Part shown: piece by piece, positions 24,877-32,978 of the stretch
How positions within the stretch are numbered: the stretch's first letter is position 1
How the letters are laid out: each line of letters opens with the position of its first letter
Source: Streptomyces lycii
GTDB taxonomy: Bacteria > Actinomycetota > Actinomycetes > Streptomycetales > Streptomycetaceae
Reading direction: 5' to 3'
Assembly (NCBI RefSeq): GCF_009735685.1
Contig: NZ_WHPN01000076.1
Coordinates: 1-58,616 of the forward strand
DNA length: 58,616 nt
Notes under the pieces: generated by a model
Database searches by the model: none
Seen by the model: the letters and a program-made list of their open reading frames with translations, nothing else
What the model was told of the DNA's origin: nothing
Program-made: the position numbers and the translations under genes

Positions 24877-25962
24877 GTGGGCTCGCACCGGCTCCCCGCC
24901 TGCGGCTGCGCTGCCCTTGTCCGTCAGAGCCTTCCAGCCGGCTCAGTGACGGTGCCCTCCGAACCCGGGGCCCTCTCCGGACCGGCAGGGCTGGAGCTGG
25001 TCGTCCGCCCGCTGGACCACCGCCTGGCCGCCGACTTCTGGGAGATCGACGACCCACGCCTGGCCATGCAGGTCAACTCGGTCGTCGGCGGCACACCGGC
25101 TTACCGCCGGGAGTTCGCCCGAGGCGACTCCCCGGCCGGCCCGGAGGACTTCGACGACTGGATCGTCCGCACCGTCCTCAATCCCGAGACACCACTCTTC
25201 CGTGAAGCCCGCTATCTCCTGGCGGAGGAGCCCGAGCTGCGCGACACGGGTCTGTATCTGTCCGTTCTGGGAGCTGTGGCCGAGGGAAACGGCACCCGCG
25301 GAGGCATGGCCGGATATCTGGAGCGCAAGGCAACCGACATCGCGCATCCGATCAATGTCCTGGAGGACGCCGGGCTGCTGCACCGGGACGCCGATGTGTT
25401 CCGGGAGAACCGGCCGACGTACCGCATCGCCGAACCCCTGGTCGGCTTCTACCACGCCGTCATGCGGCCCGTATGGGACCAGCTGGAACGTCCGGGCAGC
25501 GCCGGACGCGTCTGGCAGGCCAGCCGCCGCCGGTTCGTCAGCAACGTCCTCGGACCGCACTTCGAACAGGTCTGCCGGGACTGGGCGCTCCACCATGCCG
25601 ATCCCGGCCTGTTGGGGGGTCTGCCCGCACGGGTGGGGCACGGCGTCGTCCACGACACCGCCGCGCGCACCGGCCACGAGGTCGACGTCGCCGTGATCGG
25701 CATCGCCGACGGCGGCAAGCCGCCCCTGCTCGCCATCGGCGAAGCGAAGTGGAACGACACCATGGGCCAGACCCATGTCGAACGCCTCCGGCACATCCGC
25801 GACCTCCTGGCCCGGAGCGGCCGCTACGACACCAGCGACACCCGCCTGCTCTGCTTCAGCGGAGCGGGCTTCAACGCCAAGGCGGAGGCCGCCGCCCTGG
25901 CGTCGCCCGATCTTCAACTGGTGTCGCTGGACGCGCTGTACGGCCGGTCCCCCGTCAGATAG
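24877..25962 (+). pseudogene. N-terminally truncated AAA/DUF234-type ATPase remnant
   Basis: The 361-residue frame matches the middle and C-terminal parts of the large actinobacterial/archaeal ATPase family that ends in DUF234. Recognisable segments are LELVVRPLDHRLAADFWEI, the winged-helix part (GMAGYLERKATDIAHPINVL) and the nuclease-like end GEAKWNDTMGQTHVERLR with LLCFSGAGF. The P-loop, Walker B and sensor regions that should occupy the first 200 or so residues are absent. The first 30 residues are unrelated sequence. The gene is probably dead as an ATPase, though the C-terminal domain frame is intact. Its 3' end overlaps the TetR gene by 49 bp. Confidence 0.78.
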
Positions 25963-26519
25963 CGCTGGAGCGTCGGGCCCAGCCAGGCGATGACCTCCTC
26001 GCGGGGCATGCCCGCCGCGGGCGGGAAGCGGAGCACGTAGCGGGCCAGCGCCATGCCGAGGACCTGCGACGCCACGAGGGCCGCGCGGGCGGGGGCCTCG
26101 GCGGGGTCCGGGCACACGGCGGCCACGACGGGGCCCAACTGGTCGCGGAAGATGCCCTGCATCCGGGCCGTGCCCGCCGAGTTGGTGACGCCCACGCGCA
26201 GGGTCGCCGTCATCACGTCGTCCTGCTCCCAGCGGTCCAGGAAGTGCCGGGCCAGCCGGCGGCCGACCTCGTCGCGCGGCACGGCGGCGAGGTCGGGCAG
26301 CCGCAGGTCGGCCTCCGTGGCGGCGGCGAACAGGCCCTCCTTGTTGCCGTAGTAGCGCATGACCATCGACGGGTCGATGTCCGCGTCACGGGCGATCGCG
26401 CGGATCGTCGCGCGGTCGTAGCCGTCGGCGGCGAACCGCTCGCGGGCCGCGGTGAGGATGGCGGCCCGGGTGGCGTCGGAGCGGCGGGGGGCCGGGTCGG
26501 CGGCCTGGTCACGGTGCAT
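25914..26519 (-). CDS. TetR family regulator
   Basis: The 201-residue protein has a TetR-type helix-turn-helix at about 17-65 (TIRAIARDADIDPSMVMRYYGNK) and a C-terminal TetR_C domain like those of antibiotic-pump repressors. ATG 26519 (MHRDQAADPAP) is the natural start. It is divergent from a FAD-dependent monooxygenase. The 100-bp gap holds three related dyad sites, so autoregulation and repression of the monooxygenase are likely. Confidence 0.9.
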   Translation of the reverse strand: MHRDQAADPAPRRSDATRAAILTAARERFAADGYDRATIRAIARDADIDPSMVMRYYGNKEGLFAAATEADLRLPDLAAVPRDEVGRRLARHFLDRWEQDDVMTATLRVGVTNSAGTARMQGIFRDQLGPVVAAVCPDPAEAPARAALVASQVLGMALARYVLRFPPAAGMPREEVIAWLGPTLQRYLTGDRPYSASSDTS

Positions 26520-26533
26520 GCCAACGAGTGTAG

Positions 26534-26549
26534 GCCAACAGTTGTTGAC
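26534..26549. promoter_or_regulatory. TetR operator-like site 1
   Basis: gccaacagttgttgac is an imperfect dyad (6 of 8 half-site matches), 14 bp from the TetR start codon. Two related sites follow at 26576 and 26590. Confidence 0.7.
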
Positions 26550-26575
26550 AGGCCATGGGCCGGGCTCGTACCGTT

Positions 26576-26606
26576 GCCAACAAGCGTTGACCAACAACTG
26601 TTGGCA
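26576..26606. promoter_or_regulatory. TetR operator-like sites 2 and 3
   Basis: Site 2 (26576-26591) reads gccaacaagcgttgac. Site 3 (26590-26606) reads accaacaactgttggca, the reverse orientation of site 1. They abut each other immediately before the ribosome site (ggagg, 26610-26614) of the monooxygenase. Confidence 0.7.
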
Positions 26607-26619
26607 CTTGGAGGCGGCC

Positions 26620-28197
26620 ATGACCGCGAACCACCCCGCACCCACCACCACCGAGTCCGACGCCCTCGTCGTCGGCGCCGGACCGACCGGACTGCTGCTG
26701 GCGGGCGACCTCGCAGCCGCCGGGCTGTCCGTAACCGTGCTGGAGCGACGGCCGGCGGGGATCAGCAACCTCACCCGCGCCTTCGGCGTGCACGCGCGGA
26801 CGCTCGAACAGCTCGACGCGCGGGGGCTGGCCGACGAACTGCTGAAGACCGGCCGCCGGGTGTCGAGGCTGGGTCTCTTCGGCTCGCTCTCCCTGGACCT
26901 CGACGACCTGCCGAGCCGCTTTCCCTTCCTGCTCGTCACGCCGCAGTACGAGGTGGAACGGCTGCTGGAGCGGCGGGCCGCCGAGCACGGCGTGCGCTTC
27001 GTGTACGGCGCCGAGGTCACGGATGTGCGGCAGGACGCGGCCGGGACGGAGGTGACGGTCCGGGCCACCGGCGACGGCTCCGGGGCGGCGCCCGGGGCCG
27101 GGGCCGAGTCCGGGACCGGCGACGGCTCCGGGGCGGCGTCCGGGGCCGGGGCCGGGGCCGAGTCCGGTGACGGTACCGGCGGCACCTTCGTCCACCGCGC
27201 CCCGTACACCGTCGGCACCGACGGTCACCGCAGCGCCGTCCGCCGCGCCCTCGGCCTGCCGTTCCCCGGCAAGGCCGTCATCCGCTCCATGGTGCTGGCG
27301 GACGTACGCCTCGACCGGCCCCCGGGCAACGGGGTCACCCTCAACGGTGTCGGCGACGCCTTCGCCTTCGTCGCCTCGTACGGCGACGGCTGGTACCGGG
27401 TCGGCGGCTGGAGCAGACGACGCCAGGTGCCCGACGACACCCCGGTCGAACTCGGCGAGCTGCGCGAGAACGTGCGCCGGGCCCTCGGTGACGACTTCGG
27501 GCTGCACGACGCGCGCTGGCTCTCCCGGTTCCACAGCGACGAGCGGCAGGTGCCCGCCTACCGCGTCGGGCGGGTGCTGCTGGCGGGCGACGCCGCGCAC
27601 GTCCACTCCCCCGCCGGCGGCCAGGGCATGAACACCGGCCTCCAGGACGCGGCCAACCTCGGCTGGAAGCTGGCCGCGGTGCTGCGCGGCGAGGCGCCCG
27701 GGCGGCTGCTGGACACGTACCACTCCGAACGGCATCCGGTCGGCCGCACCGTACTGCGCAGCAGCGGGACGATTCTGCGGCTGGCGATGGCCGACAACCC
27801 GGCGGAGCTGGGGATCCGCCGGGCGGGCACCTTCCTGCTGGACCGGATTCCGGCCCTCCGCCGGAAGGCGGTCGGGAACGTCACGGGCATCGGCATCGCG
27901 TACCGCCCGGCGCGCGGGGAGCGCCCGCCCGCCGGGCGGCGCGCACCGGATCTCGCGGTCACGTCGCCGGACGGGGCGGACTTCGGGCGGCTGTACGAGG
28001 CGCTGCGGGCGGGGCGGCACGTCCTGGTGGGCCCCGCCGGGACCGGCCCCGGGTTCTTCGGCACCGGCGCGGCCGGACCCGCGGGCGACGGCGCAGGCCC
28101 CGGGCGGGTCGTGCGGGCCCGGTGGACGGACCCGGGCCGCCGCACGGTGCTGCTGGTGCGGCCCGACGGCTACATCGCCCGGGCGGCGGAGGCGTGA
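26620..28197 (+). CDS. FAD-dependent aromatic monooxygenase (rifampicin-monooxygenase-like group)
   Basis: The 525-residue protein has the three flavin hydroxylase motifs: GxGxxG (GAGPTG, 19-24), the DG motif (TDGHRSAVRR, D201-G202) and GD (LAGDAAHVHSPAGGQGMN, 322-338). A thioredoxin-like C-terminal part follows. Such class A monooxygenases use NAD(P)H and O2 to hydroxylate aromatic compounds, including antibiotics. Residues 151-188 are a Gly/Ala/Ser/Glu repeat (GSGAA-type units) inserted before the DG motif. ATG 26620 has a strong ribosome site. The divergent TetR gene suggests inducible control by the substrate. Confidence 0.9.
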   Translation: MTANHPAPTTTESDALVVGAGPTGLLLAGDLAAAGLSVTVLERRPAGISNLTRAFGVHARTLEQLDARGLADELLKTGRRVSRLGLFGSLSLDLDDLPSRFPFLLVTPQYEVERLLERRAAEHGVRFVYGAEVTDVRQDAAGTEVTVRATGDGSGAAPGAGAESGTGDGSGAASGAGAGAESGDGTGGTFVHRAPYTVGTDGHRSAVRRALGLPFPGKAVIRSMVLADVRLDRPPGNGVTLNGVGDAFAFVASYGDGWYRVGGWSRRRQVPDDTPVELGELRENVRRALGDDFGLHDARWLSRFHSDERQVPAYRVGRVLLAGDAAHVHSPAGGQGMNTGLQDAANLGWKLAAVLRGEAPGRLLDTYHSERHPVGRTVLRSSGTILRLAMADNPAELGIRRAGTFLLDRIPALRRKAVGNVTGIGIAYRPARGERPPAGRRAPDLAVTSPDGADFGRLYEALRAGRHVLVGPAGTGPGFFGTGAAGPAGDGAGPGRVVRARWTDPGRRTVLLVRPDGYIARAAEA

Positions 28198-28278
28198 CCA
28201 CACCACACGCGAGACGAGCCGCCGGAACCGCCCGGCAGCACCGGCCGCCGCACCGGGTCGACCGGCCGCGGCACCGGG

Positions 28279-29529
28279 TCACGGCATGCTGTTCGACCGT
28301 GCCCCGGAGTCCGGCTCAGCGGCGCCACCGGTCGCGGGCCGCGGCACGGCCCCGGCCCCCGGGGTGCCCGAGGACCCCGTGCCGAGCAGCCGGCGCGCCA
28401 GCGGCTCGGCGTAGCGGGCCGTCAGCGGGCCGACGATGACCAGCAGCAGGACGTACGCCGTCGCCAGCGGGCCGAGTTCCGGCTCGATACCGGCCGAGAC
28501 CGCCAGTCCGGCGATGACGATGGAGAACTCGCCGCGCGCCACGAGCGTGCCGCCCGCCCGCCAGCGCCCCCGCTCGCCGATGCCGGCGCGCTTCGCGGCC
28601 CAGTAGCCGGTCGCGATCTTCGTCAGGGTGGTGGCGACGGCCAGGATCAGCGCGGGGGCGAGCACCGGCGGGATGCTCGTCGGGTCGGTGTGCAGGCCGA
28701 AGAAGACGAAGAAGACGGCCGCGAAGAGGTCCCGCAGCGGCATGAGCACGTTGTGCGCGCCCTCCGCCGCCTCGCCCGACAGCGCGATGCCGACCAGGAA
28801 CGCGCCGACCGCCGCCGACACCTGGAGCTGCTGCGCGATGCCCGCGACCAGCAGCGTCAGCCCGAGGACGACCAGAAGCAGCTTCTCCGGGTCGTCGCTG
28901 GAGACGAAACGGGAGATGACACGCCCGTAGCGGACGGCGACGAAGAGCACGAGCCCCGCCACGCTCAGGGCGATGCCCAGCGTCACGCTGCCCGCGGCGA
29001 GGCTCACGCCCGCGAGCAGTGCCGTGATGATGGGCAGGTAGACCGCCATCGCCAGGTCCTCCAGGACGAGGACGCTGAGGATGACCGGGGTCTCCCGGTT
29101 GCCGACCCGCCCCAGGTCGTTGAGGACCTTGGCGATGACGCCCGACGAGGAGATCCAGGTGACACCGGCGAGGACGACCGCCGCCACCGGCCCCCAGCCC
29201 AGCAGCAGGGCCGCCGCCGCGCCGGGCAGGGCGTTCAGACAGAAGTCGACCAGACCGGCCGGATACTGCTTCTTGAGATTGCTGACCAGGTCGGAGGCCG
29301 TGTACTCCAGGCCCAGCATCAACAGCAGCAGGACGACGCCGATCTCGGACCCGAGCGCGACGAACTCCTCGCTGGCGCCGAGCGGAAGCAGCCCGCCCTG
29401 CCCGAACGCGAGTCCGGCCAGCAGATAGAGCGGGATCGGCGAGAAGCCGTAGCGGCCGGCGAATCTGCCGAGCAGGCCGAGGCCCAGGACGATGCCGCCG
29501 AGTTCGATGAGGAAGAGAGCTCCGTGCAT
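28279..29529 (-). CDS. cpeB: CPA2-type cation/proton antiporter (CpeB/KhtU-like)
   Basis: The 416-residue membrane protein has about twelve hydrophobic segments and the CPA2/KefB fold (LLLLMLGLEYTASDL, LSVLVLEDLAMAVYLP). It exchanges K+ or Na+ for protons. ATG 29529 (MHGALFLIELGG) begins the first helix. The regulatory RCK_C gene lies 4 bp upstream, matching the cpeA-cpeB pair of Streptomyces venezuelae, where c-di-AMP binding to CpeA controls the antiporter. The symbol rests on that analogy. The C-terminal 30 residues are Ala/Gly/Pro-rich. Confidence 0.85.
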   Translation of the reverse strand: MHGALFLIELGGIVLGLGLLGRFAGRYGFSPIPLYLLAGLAFGQGGLLPLGASEEFVALGSEIGVVLLLLMLGLEYTASDLVSNLKKQYPAGLVDFCLNALPGAAAALLLGWGPVAAVVLAGVTWISSSGVIAKVLNDLGRVGNRETPVILSVLVLEDLAMAVYLPIITALLAGVSLAAGSVTLGIALSVAGLVLFVAVRYGRVISRFVSSDDPEKLLLVVLGLTLLVAGIAQQLQVSAAVGAFLVGIALSGEAAEGAHNVLMPLRDLFAAVFFVFFGLHTDPTSIPPVLAPALILAVATTLTKIATGYWAAKRAGIGERGRWRAGGTLVARGEFSIVIAGLAVSAGIEPELGPLATAYVLLLVIVGPLTARYAEPLARRLLGTGSSGTPGAGAVPRPATGGAAEPDSGARSNSMP

Positions 29530-29533
29530 GCGA

Positions 29534-30004
29534 TCAGTCCCGTTCGAGGATGGCCGCGGCCGCGTCCACGCCTTCGCGGGTGCCGATGACGATGAGGGTG
29601 TCACCTCCGGCCAGCCGGAAGTCGGGCGCGGGTGAGGGGATGGCCTCGGCGCGGCGGAGCACGGCCACGACGGAGGCGCCCGTCTCGGTCCGCAGGCGCG
29701 CGTCGCCGAGGACGCGACCGTTCCAGTACGACGTGGCGCTGAGCGGCAGGCGTTCGGCGACCAGGCCGAGGTCCGTGGTGTGCAGCAGGCTGGGGCTGTG
29801 GTCGTTCGGCTCCAGGGTGTCCGCGAGGACAGCCGCCTCCGGCCCGCTGAGGTGCAGCGACAGCGAGCACGCGTCCGGGTCGTCCGCGCGGTAGGCGCTC
29901 AGCGTGCGGGTCCCGTCGCGGTGGGCCACCACCGAGAGGTGACGGTGATCACGCAGGGTCAGGTCGTATTGGACACCAATGCCCGGCAGTGGTGTCGTGC
30001 TCAT
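29534..30004 (-). CDS. cpeA: RCK_C-domain antiporter regulatory subunit (CpeA/KhtT-like)
   Basis: The 156-residue protein has a unique N-terminal half and a TrkA-C/RCK_C domain at the end (about 85-155: GASVVAVLRRAEAIPSPAPD, then GGDTLIVIGTREGVD). RCK_C domains of this type bind c-di-AMP in CpeA and KhtT. ATG 30004 (MSTTPLPGIGVQYD) is the family-like start. The pair with the antiporter gene (4-bp gap) supports a shared operon. A 9-bp hairpin lies in its leader. Confidence 0.85.
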   Translation of the reverse strand: MSTTPLPGIGVQYDLTLRDHRHLSVVAHRDGTRTLSAYRADDPDACSLSLHLSGPEAAVLADTLEPNDHSPSLLHTTDLGLVAERLPLSATSYWNGRVLGDARLRTETGASVVAVLRRAEAIPSPAPDFRLAGGDTLIVIGTREGVDAAAAILERD

Positions 30005-30064
30005 GCGTGGAGCCGGCACGGAAGCCCCCTCGGATGGCGGTTGTTGCACCGTTTTGTCGGTTTC

Positions 30065-30088
30065 GCCCGTGGCGGCGTCGCCACGGGC
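30065..30088 (-). promoter_or_regulatory. Leader hairpin upstream of cpeA-like gene
   Basis: gcccgtggc (30065-30073) pairs perfectly with gccacgggc (30080-30088) 61 bp upstream of the start codon. The leader is too short and simple for a c-di-AMP (ydaO-type) riboswitch. Any regulatory effect is inference. Confidence 0.4.
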
Positions 30089-30146
30089 CATCCCCCGAAC
30101 TTTGCCATAACTTGATGCGCGGCCTCCCGGCCGTACGCTGAGCACC

Positions 30147-30479
30147 ATGTCCGTGACCCGCTCCGTGGCCCTCTTCGCGGTCGCCGCCCTGTTCGAAATC
30201 GGTGGCGCCTGGCTGGTCTGGCAGGGCGTCCGCGAGCACCGGGGATGGCTGTGGATCGGCGCCGGCGTCCTCGCGCTCGGCGCCTACGGCTTCGCCGCCA
30301 CCTTCCAGCCGGACGCCAACTTCGGCCGCATCCTCGCCGCGTACGGGGGCGTCTTCGTCGCCGGGTCGCTGGCCTGGGGCATGGTCGCCGACGGCTTCCG
30401 GCCCGACCGGTACGACGTGACGGGCGCGCTGATCTGCCTGGCCGGCATGGCCGTGATCATGTACGCCCCGCGCGGCTGA
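30147..30479 (+). CDS. YnfA/UPF0060 family membrane protein
   Basis: The 110-residue protein has four transmembrane segments and the UPF0060 hallmarks [38 protein letters not shown] and [15 protein letters not shown]. The family is distantly SMR-like, small multidrug-resistance transporter fold, with unproven function. ATG 30147 is clear. It is divergent from the cpeAB-like operon. Confidence 0.93.
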   Translation: MSVTRSVALFAVAALFEIGGAWLVWQGVREHRGWLWIGAGVLALGAYGFAATFQPDANFGRILAAYGGVFVAGSLAWGMVADGFRPDRYDVTGALICLAGMAVIMYAPRG

Positions 30480-30731
30480 CGCCTCCTCGCCCCCGGGCCC
30501 CGGCCCCGGAGCCCCGCACGGCGGGCGCGGGAGACACCCCCGCGCAGCCCCGCCAAGGCCCCGCGCAGGCCACGCGGGGGTCCCGCCGAGGCCCCTCGGG
30601 CGGAGCACCCACGAGCGGTCCCGCGGGACAAACGCAGACCGGCCACCGGGCGCAACGCCGCCGGGCCGCCCGCATATCCTGCGGACAGCAGCGATCACCC
30701 ACCCCGCCGCGGCCCAGCAGGAGGACCAGCC

Positions 30732-31502
30732 ATGAGCACCCGCACCGCAGTCGTCACCGGCGCCAGCAGCGGCATCGGCGCCGCGACCGCCCGCCGGCTC
30801 GCCGAGGCGGGCTACCGGGTGCTGCTCACCGCCCGCCGCGAGGACCGTATCGAGGCGCTCGCCGCCGAACTGACCGCCGCCGGGCACGAGGCGCTCGCAT
30901 ACCCCCTGGACGTCACCGACCGCGAGGCCGTCGACGCCTTCGCCGCGTCCCTCGACCCCCACAGCCCGGTGCACGTCCTGGTCAACAACGCGGGTGGCGC
31001 GCTCGGCACCGACCCGGTGGCCACCGGCGACCCGGCCGACTGGCGCGCGATGTACGAGGTGAACGTCCTCGGCGTGCTGCACGTCACCCAGGCCCTGCTC
31101 CCCGCGCTCACCGCCTCCGGCGACGGAACGGTCGTCGTGCTGTCCTCCACCGCGGGCCTCGGCACCTACGAGGGCGGCGGCGGGTACGTCGCCGCGAAGC
31201 ACGGCGCGCACGCGATCGCCACGACGCTGCGGCTGGAACTGTGCGGCGACCCGGTGCGGGTGATCGAGGTCGCGCCGGGGATGGTCAGGACCGAGGAGTT
31301 CTCGCTGACCCGCTTCCGGGGCGACGAGGAGAAGGCCGCGGCGGTCTACGCGGGCGTCGCCGAACCGCTCACCGCCGAGGACGTGGCCGACACCGTGGCC
31401 TGGGCGGTCACCCGCCCGCCGCACGTCAACATCGACCTCCTCGTGGTCCGCCCCCGCGCCCAGGCGGCCAACCACAAGGTGCACCGGGAGCCGGGCGCCT
31501 GA
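30732..31502 (+). CDS. SDR family oxidoreductase (YdfG/NADP-type)
   Basis: The 256-residue protein has TGASSGIG (9-16), NNAG (85-88), catalytic S139 and Y152xxxK156, and the C-terminal region VINIDLLVVRPRAQAAN-like that marks the YdfG/serine-3-dehydrogenase-like subgroup. A strong ribosome site (aggagg) precedes ATG 30732. The upstream 250 bp holds no other feature I can name. The gene converges on rtcB across a hairpin. Confidence 0.92.
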   Translation: MSTRTAVVTGASSGIGAATARRLAEAGYRVLLTARREDRIEALAAELTAAGHEALAYPLDVTDREAVDAFAASLDPHSPVHVLVNNAGGALGTDPVATGDPADWRAMYEVNVLGVLHVTQALLPALTASGDGTVVVLSSTAGLGTYEGGGGYVAAKHGAHAIATTLRLELCGDPVRVIEVAPGMVRTEEFSLTRFRGDEEKAAAVYAGVAEPLTAEDVADTVAWAVTRPPHVNIDLLVVRPRAQAANHKVHREPGA

Positions 31503-31526
31503 GCCGGCGGGGCCCGGCGGAACGAC

Positions 31527-31554
31527 GACGGGGCGGGGTGGGCCCCGCCCCGTC
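31527..31554. terminator. Bidirectional hairpin between SDR and rtcB
   Basis: gacggggcgggg (31527-31538) pairs perfectly with ccccgccccgtc (31543-31554), loop of 4, between convergent genes. Confidence 0.85.
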
Positions 31555-31572
31555 ACGTGTCCGGCCGTGCCG

Positions 31573-32766
31573 TCAGCCCTTCACGCAGACGACCTGCCGC
31601 AGCTTGGCCACCACCTCGACCAGGTCCCGCTGCTGGTCGATGACCTGCTCGATCGGCTTGTACGCGGCGGGGATCTCGTCCACGACCCCGGAGTCCTTGC
31701 GGCACTCCACGCCCCGCGTCTGCTCCTCCAGGTCCCGCGCCGAGAAACGCCGCTTGGCCGCGTTCCGGCTCATCCGGCGCCCGGCGCCGTGCGAGGCGGA
31801 GTTGAAGGACGCCGCGTTGCCCAGCCCGCGCACGATGTACGAGCCGGTGCCCATCGAGCCCGGGATGATGCCGTGGTCGCCGCTGCCCGCGCGGATCGCG
31901 CCCTTGCGGGTGACCAGCAGGTCCGTACCGCCGTAGGACTCCTCGGCGACGTAGTTGTGGTGGCAGGAGATGACCGGCTCGAAGACGGGCCGGGCCTTCT
32001 TGAACTCCTTGCGGACCACGTCCTGGAGGAGCCCCATCATGACGGCGCGGTTGAGCTTGGCGTACTCCTGCGCCCAGAAGAGGTCGTTCCGGTACGCCGC
32101 CATCTGCGGGGTGTCCGCGGTGAAGACGGCCAGGTCGCGGTCCGGCAGGTCCTGGTTGTGCGGCAGCTTCCGCGCGATGCCGATGTGGTGCTCGGCCAGT
32201 TCCTTGCCGATGTTCCGGGAGCCGGAGTGCAGCATGAGCCAGACCGAGCCCGACTCGTCCAGACAGACCTCGATGAAGTGGTTCCCGGATCCGAGCGTTC
32301 CCATCTGCTTTACGGCCCGATCCTGACGGAATCTGACCGCTTCTGCCACGCCTCCGAAGCGTGCCCAGAAGTCGTCCCAGCCCGCCACCGGGAAGCCGTG
32401 CAGCCGCCCCGGGTCCACCGGCTCGTCGTGCATCCCGCGGCCCACCGGGATCGCCTGCTCGATCCGCGTACGCAGCCGGGACAGGTCGCCGGGGAGATCG
32501 TTGGCCGTCAGCGACGTCTTCACCGCGGACATCCCGCAGCCGATGTCGACGCCGACGGCGGCCGGGCACACGGCGCCCCGCATCGCGATCACGGAGCCCA
32601 CCGTCGCACCCTTGCCGTAGTGCACGTCCGGCATCACGGCCAGACCCTCGGTCCACGGCAGCGTGGTGACGTTGCGCAGCTGCTGGAGCGCGCCCTCCTC
32701 GACGGTCGCCGGATCCGTCCACATCCGGATCGGCACCCTGGCTCCGGGCAGCTCGGTGTAGGCCAT
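31573..32766 (-). CDS. rtcB: RtcB family RNA ligase
   Basis: The 397-residue protein keeps all RtcB active-site elements: D74 and C77 (VDIGCGM), H163 (GSGNHF), H180 (HSGSRN), H269 region (CHHN) and the guanylated His H326 (SASHGAGR). RtcB joins 2',3'-cyclic phosphate or 3'-phosphate RNA ends to 5'-OH ends using GTP and Mn2+, in tRNA splicing or RNA repair. No rtcA or archease gene is beside it. ATG 32766 (MAYTELPG) is the usual start. It is divergent from a DUF3558 lipoprotein gene. Confidence 0.95.
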   Translation of the reverse strand: MAYTELPGARVPIRMWTDPATVEEGALQQLRNVTTLPWTEGLAVMPDVHYGKGATVGSVIAMRGAVCPAAVGVDIGCGMSAVKTSLTANDLPGDLSRLRTRIEQAIPVGRGMHDEPVDPGRLHGFPVAGWDDFWARFGGVAEAVRFRQDRAVKQMGTLGSGNHFIEVCLDESGSVWLMLHSGSRNIGKELAEHHIGIARKLPHNQDLPDRDLAVFTADTPQMAAYRNDLFWAQEYAKLNRAVMMGLLQDVVRKEFKKARPVFEPVISCHHNYVAEESYGGTDLLVTRKGAIRAGSGDHGIIPGSMGTGSYIVRGLGNAASFNSASHGAGRRMSRNAAKRRFSARDLEEQTRGVECRKDSGVVDEIPAAYKPIEQVIDQQRDLVEVVAKLRQVVCVKG

Positions 32767-32978
32767 GACTCCTCGTTCCCCCGTTGATGTCGCGCCGGGG
32801 TTCCGCGTGCCTGTGCCGGGTCCCCCGCACGCCCGCCGCCATGCGCCCGTGAAAAGCCGGATGTACCGCCGTAAAACCGGCAGCGACCCGGCGGGCCGGA
32901 CGGTGTGTGCTGTAGACATTGTGTCCATCGGCCGCCGACGGGCGGCAACCACTTTTCACCCGAAGGGAGCCGGTCAAC

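Noticed and set aside
24877..24960. A frameshift that would restore the upstream ATPase half
   Set aside because: The other frames upstream show no Walker A, and the sequence quickly enters the divergent methyltransferase gene, so truncation explains it better.
30005..30146. c-di-AMP (ydaO) riboswitch in front of the cpeA-like gene
   Set aside because: The 142-bp leader lacks the ydaO conserved motifs and has only one simple hairpin.
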